The notes under the pieces are model-generated. The model was not told the DNA's origin. It worked only from the letters and a program-made list of their open reading frames with translations, and did no database searches. From contig OZ255847.1 in the NCBI GenBank assembly GCA_965277855.1, positions 5,518,001-5,582,000 on the forward strand: DNA of 64,000 nucleotides, in the 5' to 3' direction. A program made the position numbers and the translations under genes. The stretch comes from Bog-105 sp965277855 (GTDB taxonomy: Bacteria; Acidobacteriota; Terriglobia; Bryobacterales; Bryobacteraceae). Positions 36,116 through 45,209 of the stretch are shown here, piece by piece (position 1 is the stretch's first letter; every line of letters begins with the position of its first letter).

Positions 36116-38989
36116 ATGCCCAGATTTCTATCTCTGGCGACTATCCTGCTTTGCCTGTCGCTCATCTCTCGCGCTCAAACACCCGACACTGCAGTACTTC
36201 GCGGTCAGGTCGTCGACCAAAATGAGGCAGCGCTGGCAGGAGCGCAAGTCACCCTCACGAACGCCCTCACCCAACTCCGCCGGAGCGTGTCGACCGATGC
36301 CAATGGTCATTTCTGGTTCGCCGGATTGCCGGTAGCAGGCAGCTATGGAGTTCGAGCGAGTAAACAGAACTTCCTCGAAGCCCAATCCCAGCCGGTCACC
36401 GTCTCCGGCGGAACCACCACTGAAATTAAGCTCCAGCTCGCCGTAGCCGGTGGCCAAACGCAAATCACAGTGAGCAGCGCAGCCGGCGAAGTGCGCACCG
36501 ACGAGCCTCAGATCACTACAAGACTCGATTCCAGGCAGATGCAGGACACGCCTCTGCTGAATCGCCGCATCACCTACCTGCCGCTTCTGAACGCTGCCAA
36601 CCGTCCCGCCATCAACCAGGGCGACGTGTTCATGAATCAAAACCTGTTCACCACCAACGGAGCAGGCCGTCGCCAAACCTCATTCGAAGTGGATGGCGCA
36701 ACCGGCAACGATAGTTGGGGACGGCAAACCGTCTTCACGAATATTCCCTTGGCGGCTGTGGACGAGATGTCGATTCTGGTCAATGATTTTTCGGCCGAAT
36801 ACGGCGGCAGCACCGGAAGCGCCGTCAACATCGTCACCAAAAGCGGCGGCCGGCAATTCCACGGTGAGGCCCTCGGATTGTCGCGTCCTTCTGCCACAGC
36901 TGCCGCGCTCTCCGGCTTCAATGCCAACAACGCCGCGAGCGGCAACGACGTCGCCAGCGATACTTTGGCGCAAGGCGCGCTGTCCTTGTCCGGGCCAATA
37001 GCGGCGCGCACTCATTTCTTCGCGGCAGGCGAATACAGCCGCGAAGATCGCGCCTCGCCGGTAACCTCCCCGCTCGCTCCGCAAAACTTCATCGGCCATT
37101 ATCGCGACTGGCTCGGCTTCCTGCGCCTCGATCATCAATTCGACGACCGCAACAATCTCTTCCTGCGAAGCAACTTCGATAGCTTCTCCGATTCAAATCC
37201 CAACGGCACCGTGGGTGGCAACAGTCTTCCGAGTGTCGCGCGGGTGTTCCACCGCCGCACCTACTCCGAACAAGTCGGCGAAACGGCCACCCTCGGCACC
37301 GCCATCATCAACAACGTTCGCGTCCAGTTCCAACTTGCTTCTCCCATCACTGAATTCGACCCCGTTATCAACGGCACCCAGTACTCCGTCCCGATATCGT
37401 CAGGCGGCACCTTTACCTCAGGCACGTCCCAATCGGCACTGCTGACGAACCGGCAGTACCAGGTAAACGATACGCTCTCGGTGATCCGCGGCCGCCACCA
37501 GCTGAAGTTCGGCGCGGACGTTCTCGTCGCCCACACCGGAGGCGACAGCAAGGAATTCGGCGGACCTATCTATCAGGGTCAACTCGTCTACAACACCTGC
37601 ACCCAAAGCCCGGCGTTCTGTGAAAGTCCGGCCTATCTCGGTAACATCGGGAATGTCAAAACATACACGCAGAGCTTCGGCAACGCGAATTACCTGGTGA
37701 ACGATACGCTCTGGTCGCTGTTTGCGCAGGACGACTATCACGTCCGCCCCGACCTCACACTCAATCTCGGACTGCGCTACGAGCAGCAAACCTTCACCGA
37801 TTCACGCGCCGCGTTTGCCCCACGCGCCGGTTTCGCCTACAACGTAAACGGTAACGGCAAAACGGTGCTGCGCGGCGGCTTCGGCATCTACTATTCGCAA
37901 ATCGTCGATAACTCCGAAGCCAATTACGCGCTCACCGGCCCTACCGGTGTTTTTAACTACACGGCGTCGCCAGGCCAGATCGGTTTCCCCACCAGCGTCG
38001 CGGCCGTTCCGCTCGCTGCGTTCCCCGCCGGAGCCGTTCAGCCCTTGCGAAGTCTCTACATCCGGCCTGGAACGCTGTTGAATCCCTACTCAGAGCAGTG
38101 GACGTTCGGCCTCCAGCACGAACTCGCATCGAACTGGGTTCTGAGCCTGGATTACGTGGGTTCGCACACCATTCGCATCAACCGCCCGCTCGATGTGGAC
38201 GCGCCCTCGCGCTTTATCCGAAACGCGCCGGGACAAATGCGCACGCCGCAAGCCGCGAACTGCACACGCCCTTATTGGATCTCGTGGTACCAGCAGCACA
38301 ACCTGACCTGCAATCCTTTGCAAGCCACCAATCCGCAACCGCCCTACAGCGTCATTCAAACCGACGTCAATAACGGTTACGCCTACTACCACGCCCTCGA
38401 TGTAAACCTCAGCCATCGCTTCCAACACGGGCTATCGATGCTGGCCAGTTACACCTGGTCTCATGCCATCGACAACGTCGATCCCGATGTCCCGAGTCAA
38501 AATCCGAACGACGCCAACTTCACCGGCCCCATCGAAAACGGTAGCGCTATCTTTGACCAGCGCCAGCGTTTCGTTCTCAGCGGCGTTTACACTGCGCCTT
38601 TTCGCATCACCTTAGGCGGCATCACCACGCTCGGTTCAGGCTTGCCCTACAACATTGTTACCGGAACCACCAACAGCGGCGATACAGGCGCAACTACCGA
38701 CCGTCCTGTAATCAATGGCGTAGTGATCGGCCGCAACACCGGCCGCGGCCGCTCCATTTACGATTTCTCTCCCTTCATTGAGCGTCCATTTATGCTAGGC
38801 ACGGAGCGCATTCAACTGACCGTTCGCGCGGAAGCTTTCAACGTCCTCAATCACGCAAATTTCGCGGGCTACAGCGGCACCTACGGCAACGGCATCACGC
38901 CCGGAGCAGGCTTCGGCCAACCACTCGCCGGAGTAACCAATCAGCTACCCGCCAGATCGATGCAATTCTCCGCCCGCCTCACTTTCTAA
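36116..38989 (+). CDS. TonB-dependent receptor, Oar-like, with carboxypeptidase-regulatory domain
   Basis: A 957-residue outer-membrane protein. A signal peptide (LATILLCLSLISRA) is followed by an N-terminal Ig-like domain (VLRGQVVDQNEAALAGAQVTL), then a plug region (FEVDGATGNDSW, EYGGSTGSAVNIVTKSG) and a barrel with many aromatic-ended strands. It ends in MQFSARLTF, a typical barrel C-terminus. Oar-like receptors in this phylum are thought to take up or handle oligosaccharides or peptides. It sits among three propeller proteins and a metallopeptidase, so it may import their products. Confidence 0.9.
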   Translation: MPRFLSLATILLCLSLISRAQTPDTAVLRGQVVDQNEAALAGAQVTLTNALTQLRRSVSTDANGHFWFAGLPVAGSYGVRASKQNFLEAQSQPVTVSGGTTTEIKLQLAVAGGQTQITVSSAAGEVRTDEPQITTRLDSRQMQDTPLLNRRITYLPLLNAANRPAINQGDVFMNQNLFTTNGAGRRQTSFEVDGATGNDSWGRQTVFTNIPLAAVDEMSILVNDFSAEYGGSTGSAVNIVTKSGGRQFHGEALGLSRPSATAAALSGFNANNAASGNDVASDTLAQGALSLSGPIAARTHFFAAGEYSREDRASPVTSPLAPQNFIGHYRDWLGFLRLDHQFDDRNNLFLRSNFDSFSDSNPNGTVGGNSLPSVARVFHRRTYSEQVGETATLGTAIINNVRVQFQLASPITEFDPVINGTQYSVPISSGGTFTSGTSQSALLTNRQYQVNDTLSVIRGRHQLKFGADVLVAHTGGDSKEFGGPIYQGQLVYNTCTQSPAFCESPAYLGNIGNVKTYTQSFGNANYLVNDTLWSLFAQDDYHVRPDLTLNLGLRYEQQTFTDSRAAFAPRAGFAYNVNGNGKTVLRGGFGIYYSQIVDNSEANYALTGPTGVFNYTASPGQIGFPTSVAAVPLAAFPAGAVQPLRSLYIRPGTLLNPYSEQWTFGLQHELASNWVLSLDYVGSHTIRINRPLDVDAPSRFIRNAPGQMRTPQAANCTRPYWISWYQQHNLTCNPLQATNPQPPYSVIQTDVNNGYAYYHALDVNLSHRFQHGLSMLASYTWSHAIDNVDPDVPSQNPNDANFTGPIENGSAIFDQRQRFVLSGVYTAPFRITLGGITTLGSGLPYNIVTGTTNSGDTGATTDRPVINGVVIGRNTGRGRSIYDFSPFIERPFMLGTERIQLTVRAEAFNVLNHANFAGYSGTYGNGITPGAGFGQPLAGVTNQLPARSMQFSARLTF

Positions 38990-39003
38990 CCGCTTGTGGA
39001 GCG

Positions 39004-39043
39004 GGCCTCCGGCCTGCTATGCCGCCTTTCTGGGCGGCATTTT
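39004..39043 (+). terminator. Rho-independent terminator after the TonB receptor gene
   Basis: ATGCCGCC (39019-39026) pairs perfectly with GGCGGCAT (39033-39040) around a six-base loop and is followed by TTT. Just upstream is a second small hairpin, GGCC-tcc-GGCC, with flanking pairing. On the opposite strand the stem lacks a T-run, so it mainly serves the plus-strand gene. Confidence 0.7.
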
Positions 39044-39047
39044 CCGA

Positions 39048-42000
39048 CTATCTCCCGCTCTGCGCCCTTAAAGCAGCCCATTCCTCCATCAGCTTCGCCA
39101 GCGCCGCGCGTCGTTCCGCCACAGCCGCAACCATCTGCGTCGTAGGAGCCACATCGGCTTCCTGTAATCCCTGCAACAGCCCCGTAAGCGAGCCATTCAC
39201 GCTAGTGAAAGTGTCCGGACCGGGCGCAGCCCCGCGATTGCCCCGACTTGCCGGCTCACCTTCTAAGGCATGAGCCTTGGCCTTCAGATCTCCACTCCCC
39301 TGAACTGCCCGGATCTCTTCCAGCGCTGCGTTGCTGGCCGCCAAGTCGTCGTAAATCTGCTTCGAAAGAGTAAACTGCTCCGACAAGCCCTGTGCAGACG
39401 TACGAACCCGCGGATCCATTTTTACAGTCAAGCTCTGCATAAACGTCGATCCGCCCGCCGTCAGCTTCACCGTGTATTTGCCCGGCATCACCCACGGCGA
39501 ATCATCCGCCGGAGCCGTGTTCTTATACACCGCTTGCATGGGATATTCCCGGCCCTTGCCGGCCGGCAAAGGCGTGTAATGCATGTCCCACAGAAAGCGG
39601 TGCAAACCAGACTGATTCGAAAGCGGCTGTGGCGGACGCACCCAGTATTTTGGAATCGCCAGATGCGGATCGATCGGCCGAACAGGATCACTGCTCGCAT
39701 ACTTCCTCACCAACTGATTCGCACTATTGAAAATCTCTAACGTCACATCGCCGCTCGCCCCGCTTCCGAGCAGGTAATCGATGATTGCGCCGTCTGGTGG
39801 ATTCTTGCCCGCAGGCACGTCGGGCGGCAGCGGCGTATCCGTGTTCATGTCCCAGCGGACGCGTATTGCGGTCTGCGGCGCAAACAGGTGAGCCTGCGCG
39901 TTCATAACCGGCGCAGCGAACTCGCGCAGCGGCTCGATGTCATCGAGTATCCAAAATCCGCGCCCATGTGTCGCCGCGATCAAATCGTCGTCTTTCACCA
40001 GCAGATCGCGGATCGACGTAGCCGGCATGTTCACGCGCAGCGATTGCCAGTGGTCGCCATCGTCGAATGAAACATACACTTCACGCTCGCTGCCCGCAAA
40101 CAACAGCCCTTTTCGTTTGGGATCTTCACGCACCACATTAATAGCCGCGCCGTTCGGGATGCCTTGCACAATCTCGGTCCACGTCGCGCCACTGTCGTGC
40201 GTCCGAAAAATGTGCGGACGCAAATCGTCCAGCCGAAAAGTATTCACCGCAACATACGCGGTGTTCCCGTCAGAATGGCCAGCATCGATGATCGAAACCT
40301 TAGCCCACGGAGTCAGCGCATGCGGCGTCACATCTTTCCAATTCGCTCCGCCATCCGCCGTCACCTGCACCAAACCGTCATCGGTGCCTACCCAGATTCT
40401 CTTCATATCGAGAGGCGACGGCGCCACCGCATAAATCACGCCGCGCTGCGACGGTTTCGCGCCCGCACTCTCGCTGTACTTGCCCACGCTGGCCGGCACC
40501 TGCCAGGTTTTGCGCGTCAAGTCCGGACTGATCTGCTCCCAACTCTCACCGCCATTGTGTGTTTTCCAAAGCGTGTTCGCCGCGAAATAAAGCGTGCGCG
40601 GATCGACGGGAGAAAAGACCAGCGGCGCGGTACGTACGGTCCGGTAACCTGCCGTGCGTACCGGCTTCGGCCCCACATTCTGCACCTGCCCCGTGCGCCG
40701 GTCATAGCGCGTCACCTTGCCGCCGTACACAATATTCGCGTCCAATGGATCGGGCACAGCGTTGCCATACTCTTCGACGCCCACCGGATGCCAGTCGCGA
40801 AACGTGATCTGGCCATCCACGCCGCGCGTTAACACGCAAGCCGATCCACTCTCCTGCTGCCCGCTGCAAACCCGATAGGGAAAATCATTGTCTGCCGCTA
40901 CGTGATACATCTGCGCCGTCGGCTGGTTGTACCAGTCCGTCCAGGTCTCGCCGTCATTCACCGTAACGATGGCGCCTTGGTCGCTCACCAGCAAAATAAT
41001 TTCCGGATGATTCGGATTGATCCATATGCCTTGATAATCGTCGCCGCCCGGAGCTCCGCGAATCCCTGTCCAAGTCTTGCCGCCATCGCACGATTTCCAC
41101 GTCACTACGCTCGCGCTGTAAACGATGTCCGGATTCTTTGGATCGACCACCGGGACAGGCAGATCGCCTCCGCCGATACGCGCCGCGGGCCTTGCGTCGT
41201 CCGTAATCTTCGACCAGCTGTCCCCGGCATCGTCGGAGCGGTAAAATCCGAGTCCGCCCGCAGTGGCAATGCTGGCGAAAACGCGCGCCGGTTTGCTGGG
41301 CGCAATCGCGAGATTCGCTTGTACGACACCGTCGGCGGGCAGGCCCTTGGTGAGAGGCTGCCAGTGCGTTCCGCCGTCAGTCGATTTGTAGATGCCGCCA
41401 TCGGTGCCGCTCCAGGCCGCGTTTTCCCATGGACCCTGGCGCGCCTCCCAAAACGACGCATACACGATCTCCGGGTTGGCCGGATCGATCTTGACGTCGT
41501 TCGCCCCCGTGTTCTCGTTCTTATACAAAACTTTGTCGAATGTTTTCCCGCCGTCGGTCGACCGGAACAAGCCCCGCTCCGGATTGGGCCCGTAAGGATG
41601 TCCGAGCACCGCGACAAACAAACGATTCGGATCGCGTGGATCAACTGCAATTTGCGGAATCTGCTGTCCATCGCGCAGCCCGAGATGCACCCACGTTTTC
41701 CCCCCATCCGTCGATTTGTAAATGCCATCGCCAGTCGAAAGATCGGGACGCTGCAATCCTTCTCCACTCCCGACATAAATTACATTCGGATCCGACGGGG
41801 CAACAGCGATGGCCCCCACGGAGCCCGTGTCTTCGTGATCGAAGATCGGGTTCCAGGTATGCCCGGCATCATTGGTCTTGAAAACGCCGCCATTCACCTG
41901 GGCGATGTAAAACACGTTAGGCTGGTCCGGAACACCCGCCAGCGCCCGCGTGCGCCCACCTCGGAATGGACCGATATCGCGCCACCGTAATTCGCTGAGC

Positions 42001-42077
42001 AGCTTTGGGTTGTAAGATTGCGCCCCCAAAACGGCCGCGCTCGCGGCGATAAAAATCAAAAGTCTTTTTACGTTCAT
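39048..42077 (-). CDS. Secreted VPS10/BNR-type beta-propeller protein (paralogue 2)
   Basis: A 1009-residue paralogue of the 32903-36088 and 42074-45208 products. A signal peptide (LLIFIAASAAVLGAQS) precedes LRWRDIGPFRGGRTRALAGV, the same opening motif as its paralogues. Asp-box repeats (STDGGKTWVHL, SDDAGDSWSKI, SCDGGKTWTGI) fill most of the protein. The tail has PGKYTVKLTAGG and MDPRVRTS and ends with a helical region. ATG 42077 overlaps the stop of the upstream gene as ATGA, so it is the last gene of a coupled peptidase-propeller-propeller operon. Confidence 0.85.
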   Translation of the reverse strand: MNVKRLLIFIAASAAVLGAQSYNPKLLSELRWRDIGPFRGGRTRALAGVPDQPNVFYIAQVNGGVFKTNDAGHTWNPIFDHEDTGSVGAIAVAPSDPNVIYVGSGEGLQRPDLSTGDGIYKSTDGGKTWVHLGLRDGQQIPQIAVDPRDPNRLFVAVLGHPYGPNPERGLFRSTDGGKTFDKVLYKNENTGANDVKIDPANPEIVYASFWEARQGPWENAAWSGTDGGIYKSTDGGTHWQPLTKGLPADGVVQANLAIAPSKPARVFASIATAGGLGFYRSDDAGDSWSKITDDARPAARIGGGDLPVPVVDPKNPDIVYSASVVTWKSCDGGKTWTGIRGAPGGDDYQGIWINPNHPEIILLVSDQGAIVTVNDGETWTDWYNQPTAQMYHVAADNDFPYRVCSGQQESGSACVLTRGVDGQITFRDWHPVGVEEYGNAVPDPLDANIVYGGKVTRYDRRTGQVQNVGPKPVRTAGYRTVRTAPLVFSPVDPRTLYFAANTLWKTHNGGESWEQISPDLTRKTWQVPASVGKYSESAGAKPSQRGVIYAVAPSPLDMKRIWVGTDDGLVQVTADGGANWKDVTPHALTPWAKVSIIDAGHSDGNTAYVAVNTFRLDDLRPHIFRTHDSGATWTEIVQGIPNGAAINVVREDPKRKGLLFAGSEREVYVSFDDGDHWQSLRVNMPATSIRDLLVKDDDLIAATHGRGFWILDDIEPLREFAAPVMNAQAHLFAPQTAIRVRWDMNTDTPLPPDVPAGKNPPDGAIIDYLLGSGASGDVTLEIFNSANQLVRKYASSDPVRPIDPHLAIPKYWVRPPQPLSNQSGLHRFLWDMHYTPLPAGKGREYPMQAVYKNTAPADDSPWVMPGKYTVKLTAGGSTFMQSLTVKMDPRVRTSAQGLSEQFTLSKQIYDDLAASNAALEEIRAVQGSGDLKAKAHALEGEPASRGNRGAAPGPDTFTSVNGSLTGLLQGLQEADVAPTTQMVAAVAERRAALAKLMEEWAALRAQSGR

Positions 42078-45000
42078 GGCAGTTCAATGGTCGACAAATT
42101 TGCCTGTCGCAGACGTCGGTTCAAAGGCGTGAGTTGCCCCGATTTGAGATTGTTCCACTCAGCTAGCCGTGCCTTCGCCGCCTGGCTCGCTTGATGATAA
42201 AGATCGATCGCTTGCGAAGGAGGCAGCCGGTCGCCACCCTCCACCACGTTCAACGCCGAAGACAATCCCGCGTTGGCCGCAGCCATCCCCATCGGGGTTT
42301 CCGGTGAACCTGGCTCTCCGGCAAGCAGTTTCTTGATCGCATCCGTCAGTTTGGAAACATCCGGCATCAGTTCCGGATGGTTCCCAGCTCTAAAGTCGCC
42401 GAGCTTTTTTTGGACCGACGCGATCTCGGTCACCGCTTCGTGACTGCGCCGGCTCTCCGCAAAAATTTGCTGAACCAAACGCCACTGCGCGTCGAGCACA
42501 GCGGCTGTCACCTTTGCTCGCGGGTCCATCGTAAGCTTTAGCGGCTGCACGAAAGTTTTTCCATCCGCCGTAAGCCGCACTTGATAATTGCCGGGCACAG
42601 CGCGCGGGCCGCGCGGAGCCAGCAGCGAAGCGGGATCGTCATCTTCTCCCGCTGATTCACCGGAGTTGCCCCACCGCAGATCCCACAAAAAGCGGTGCAT
42701 CCCCGCCGAACTTTTCAATGGCTCAGGCTGCTTGAGCCATTCCGCCGCAATCGGAAGCGGCGGATATTTCAGCTCCTCGTTCCTGCCGCTCGCAAAGTGC
42801 CGCACCACATGCTGCTGCCGGTCGAGCACATCCAGCTCGACTTTCCCGGCGGTTTGCGCCAGATAGTAATCGAGAATCGCGCCATCGGGCGGATTCTTGG
42901 CCGTGGGCTCTTCCGGCGGCAGCGGCGTCCCAGGAAAACTGTCGTTGTCGATGCGCACAGCCGTAGCCGGACGATACAGCCGCGCCGTTGTCGTATCGCT
43001 GCCCGGCTCGATCTGCCGCAGCGTCGTGATGTCGTCTAAAATCCAGAACGAACGCCCGTGCGTCCCAATCACCAGATCATCTCCGTGAATCACCAGATCA
43101 CGAATCGAGCCGGCCGGCAGATTCAGCTGCAACGGCTGCCAGTCGTCGCCATTATCGAACGAAACAAACACGCCTGATTCTGTACCGGCGAACAGCAGCC
43201 CTTTCCGCTTTGGGTCTTCGCGAATCGCTCGCAGAAAAGCCGGCGCAGCGATTCCGTTCTGAACCGGTTCCCACGTCTTGCCGTAATCGGTTGTCCGAAA
43301 AATGTAAGGTTTATAGTCGTCCATCCGATGGCGGTCCACCGCGGCGTAAGCCACGGCCGGATCGAAATGCGACGCCTCGATCATCGTGATTTTGCTCCAA
43401 GCCGCCAGCCCCTTCGGAGTCACGTCCTTCCAGGTCTTCCCTCCGTCAACGGTCAGATGAATCAACCCGGTGTCGCTGCCCGCCCAAATCTCGCTGCCCC
43501 GAAGCGGCGATGGCGCAATGGTGAACACCACACCATACCCCCGCTGCGTTGAGTTCTCCACAGTCGCCGGCCCCGCTGGTTTGTCGCCAATCTGCGCCGT
43601 GCTCCCTGTAAGATCCGGGCTGATCTTGCTCCAGTGCAAGCCGCCATCCAGCGTCTTCATCACATACTGCGTGCCCAGGTAAAGCGTCTTGCGATCAAAC
43701 GGAGAGAACAGCAACACCGGAGTCCAGGTCGCGCGATATTTCCGGCCCGCGATTTCCATCCCAAAACTAAGCGCCGGCCAGGGCGATACATTCTGGCTGA
43801 GCGCAGTCTGCCGGTTGAATCGAAAAACTTCCCCGTAGCTCCCGCTTTCGAAAACGATATTCGGATCTTTGGGATCGGGCGCGAGATAACCGCTTTCACT
43901 GCCGCCCGCCGGAAACCAGTCGCGCGCCGTAATTTGCCCGTGATCCGTTCGGCTGTAGACCGCCGCACTGCCGCTGTCCTGCTGCGCCCCATAGACGATA
44001 TAGGGAAACTGATCATCCGTAATCACGTGATAAAACTGCGCCGTCGGCTGGTTGTACCAGGAGCTCCAGGTCCGGCCGCGATCCAGGCTGATCGTCGCGC
44101 CCTGATCGGTGCCGAGAATCATGTGAGCCGAATTTTTCGGATCAACCCAAAGCTGGTGGTAATCGTCGCCGCCCGGAGCGCCGCGCACGATCGAGATCGT
44201 CTTGCCGGCGTCCTCAGACCGGTACAGCGCTACGTTCGGCACATAGAACACGTCGGGATTCCGCGGATCAATCGTAATGCTGTTGAAGTACCACGCCCGA
44301 CTAGTCAGACGCGGATCGGCATTCGCCTGAGTCCACGTTGCACCGCCATCGTCCGAGCGATACAAGCCCGACTTCTTCGCCCCGATCTTATTGACTTCGA
44401 CCAGAGCGTAAACGCGTCGGCCATCGGGCGATACCGTTACCCCCACCCGGCCCCACTCACCGTCCGGTAAGCCATTGCCCTTAAGCTGCGCCCACGACTT
44501 GCCCCCGTTGGTCGAGCGATACAATCCGCTGTCCGGACCGGGAAGCGGTGCATACGTGCTCCAGGGTGGACGCCGTGCCTGCCACAAACCCGCGAACAGA
44601 ATCTTCGGTTTGCCCATCGCGATTGCCAGGTCCGAAACACCCACGTCGGGTCCTTTGCTCAAAACCCGCTCCCACGTCTCGCCGCCATTCGACGAACGAT
44701 ACACGCCGCGCTCGTCATTCGGTCCGTAAGCATGCCCGAGAACGCCTGCATAGACCAGGTCTGGATTCTCGGGATCAATCACGATTCTGCTGATCTGCTT
44801 CGAATCTTGCAGCCCCACATTCTTCCAAGTCTTACCCGCATCTGTCGACTTGTACACGCCATCCCCAGACGAAAGATCAGAACGAATGTCCGACTCCCCA
44901 GTGCCGGCGTAGATGATATTCGGATCGGACACTGATATGTCGAGCGCGCCGATCGAAGCCACCGGCAGCCCGTCGAATAAAGGTTTCCAGACCGTACCGG

Positions 45001-45208
45001 CATCGCCGGTGCTCCACACGCCGCCGCCCACCGCGCCGAAATAGAAATGAGTTGGATCGCCCGGAATGCCGGCCACAGCGACCACCCGGCCTGCGCGAAA
45101 CGGCCCGATCATGCGCCATGCGAGACCATTGAACAACGCCGGCGAAACCGCTTGCGCCAAAAGCGCGGGCACCATTGCACAAAGCACCAACAATCGCGTG
45201 AAGACCAT
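42074..45208 (-). CDS. Secreted VPS10/BNR-type beta-propeller protein (paralogue 3)
   Basis: A 1044-residue paralogue. The start is ATG 45208 (MVFTRLLVLCAMVPALLAQ, a clean signal peptide), one base after the M28 peptidase stop; the longer frame to 45229 begins with TTG inside that gene. FNGLAWRMIGPFRAGRVVAVAGI opens the propeller. Asp-box repeats include STDAGKTWKNV, STNGGKSWAQL and SDDGGATWTQA. C-terminal PGNYQVRLTADGK and MDPRAKVT match the family tail. It shares one transcript with the peptidase and paralogue 2. Confidence 0.85.
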   Translation of the reverse strand: MVFTRLLVLCAMVPALLAQAVSPALFNGLAWRMIGPFRAGRVVAVAGIPGDPTHFYFGAVGGGVWSTGDAGTVWKPLFDGLPVASIGALDISVSDPNIIYAGTGESDIRSDLSSGDGVYKSTDAGKTWKNVGLQDSKQISRIVIDPENPDLVYAGVLGHAYGPNDERGVYRSSNGGETWERVLSKGPDVGVSDLAIAMGKPKILFAGLWQARRPPWSTYAPLPGPDSGLYRSTNGGKSWAQLKGNGLPDGEWGRVGVTVSPDGRRVYALVEVNKIGAKKSGLYRSDDGGATWTQANADPRLTSRAWYFNSITIDPRNPDVFYVPNVALYRSEDAGKTISIVRGAPGGDDYHQLWVDPKNSAHMILGTDQGATISLDRGRTWSSWYNQPTAQFYHVITDDQFPYIVYGAQQDSGSAAVYSRTDHGQITARDWFPAGGSESGYLAPDPKDPNIVFESGSYGEVFRFNRQTALSQNVSPWPALSFGMEIAGRKYRATWTPVLLFSPFDRKTLYLGTQYVMKTLDGGLHWSKISPDLTGSTAQIGDKPAGPATVENSTQRGYGVVFTIAPSPLRGSEIWAGSDTGLIHLTVDGGKTWKDVTPKGLAAWSKITMIEASHFDPAVAYAAVDRHRMDDYKPYIFRTTDYGKTWEPVQNGIAAPAFLRAIREDPKRKGLLFAGTESGVFVSFDNGDDWQPLQLNLPAGSIRDLVIHGDDLVIGTHGRSFWILDDITTLRQIEPGSDTTTARLYRPATAVRIDNDSFPGTPLPPEEPTAKNPPDGAILDYYLAQTAGKVELDVLDRQQHVVRHFASGRNEELKYPPLPIAAEWLKQPEPLKSSAGMHRFLWDLRWGNSGESAGEDDDPASLLAPRGPRAVPGNYQVRLTADGKTFVQPLKLTMDPRAKVTAAVLDAQWRLVQQIFAESRRSHEAVTEIASVQKKLGDFRAGNHPELMPDVSKLTDAIKKLLAGEPGSPETPMGMAAANAGLSSALNVVEGGDRLPPSQAIDLYHQASQAAKARLAEWNNLKSGQLTPLNRRLRQANLSTIELP

Positions 45209-45209
45209 G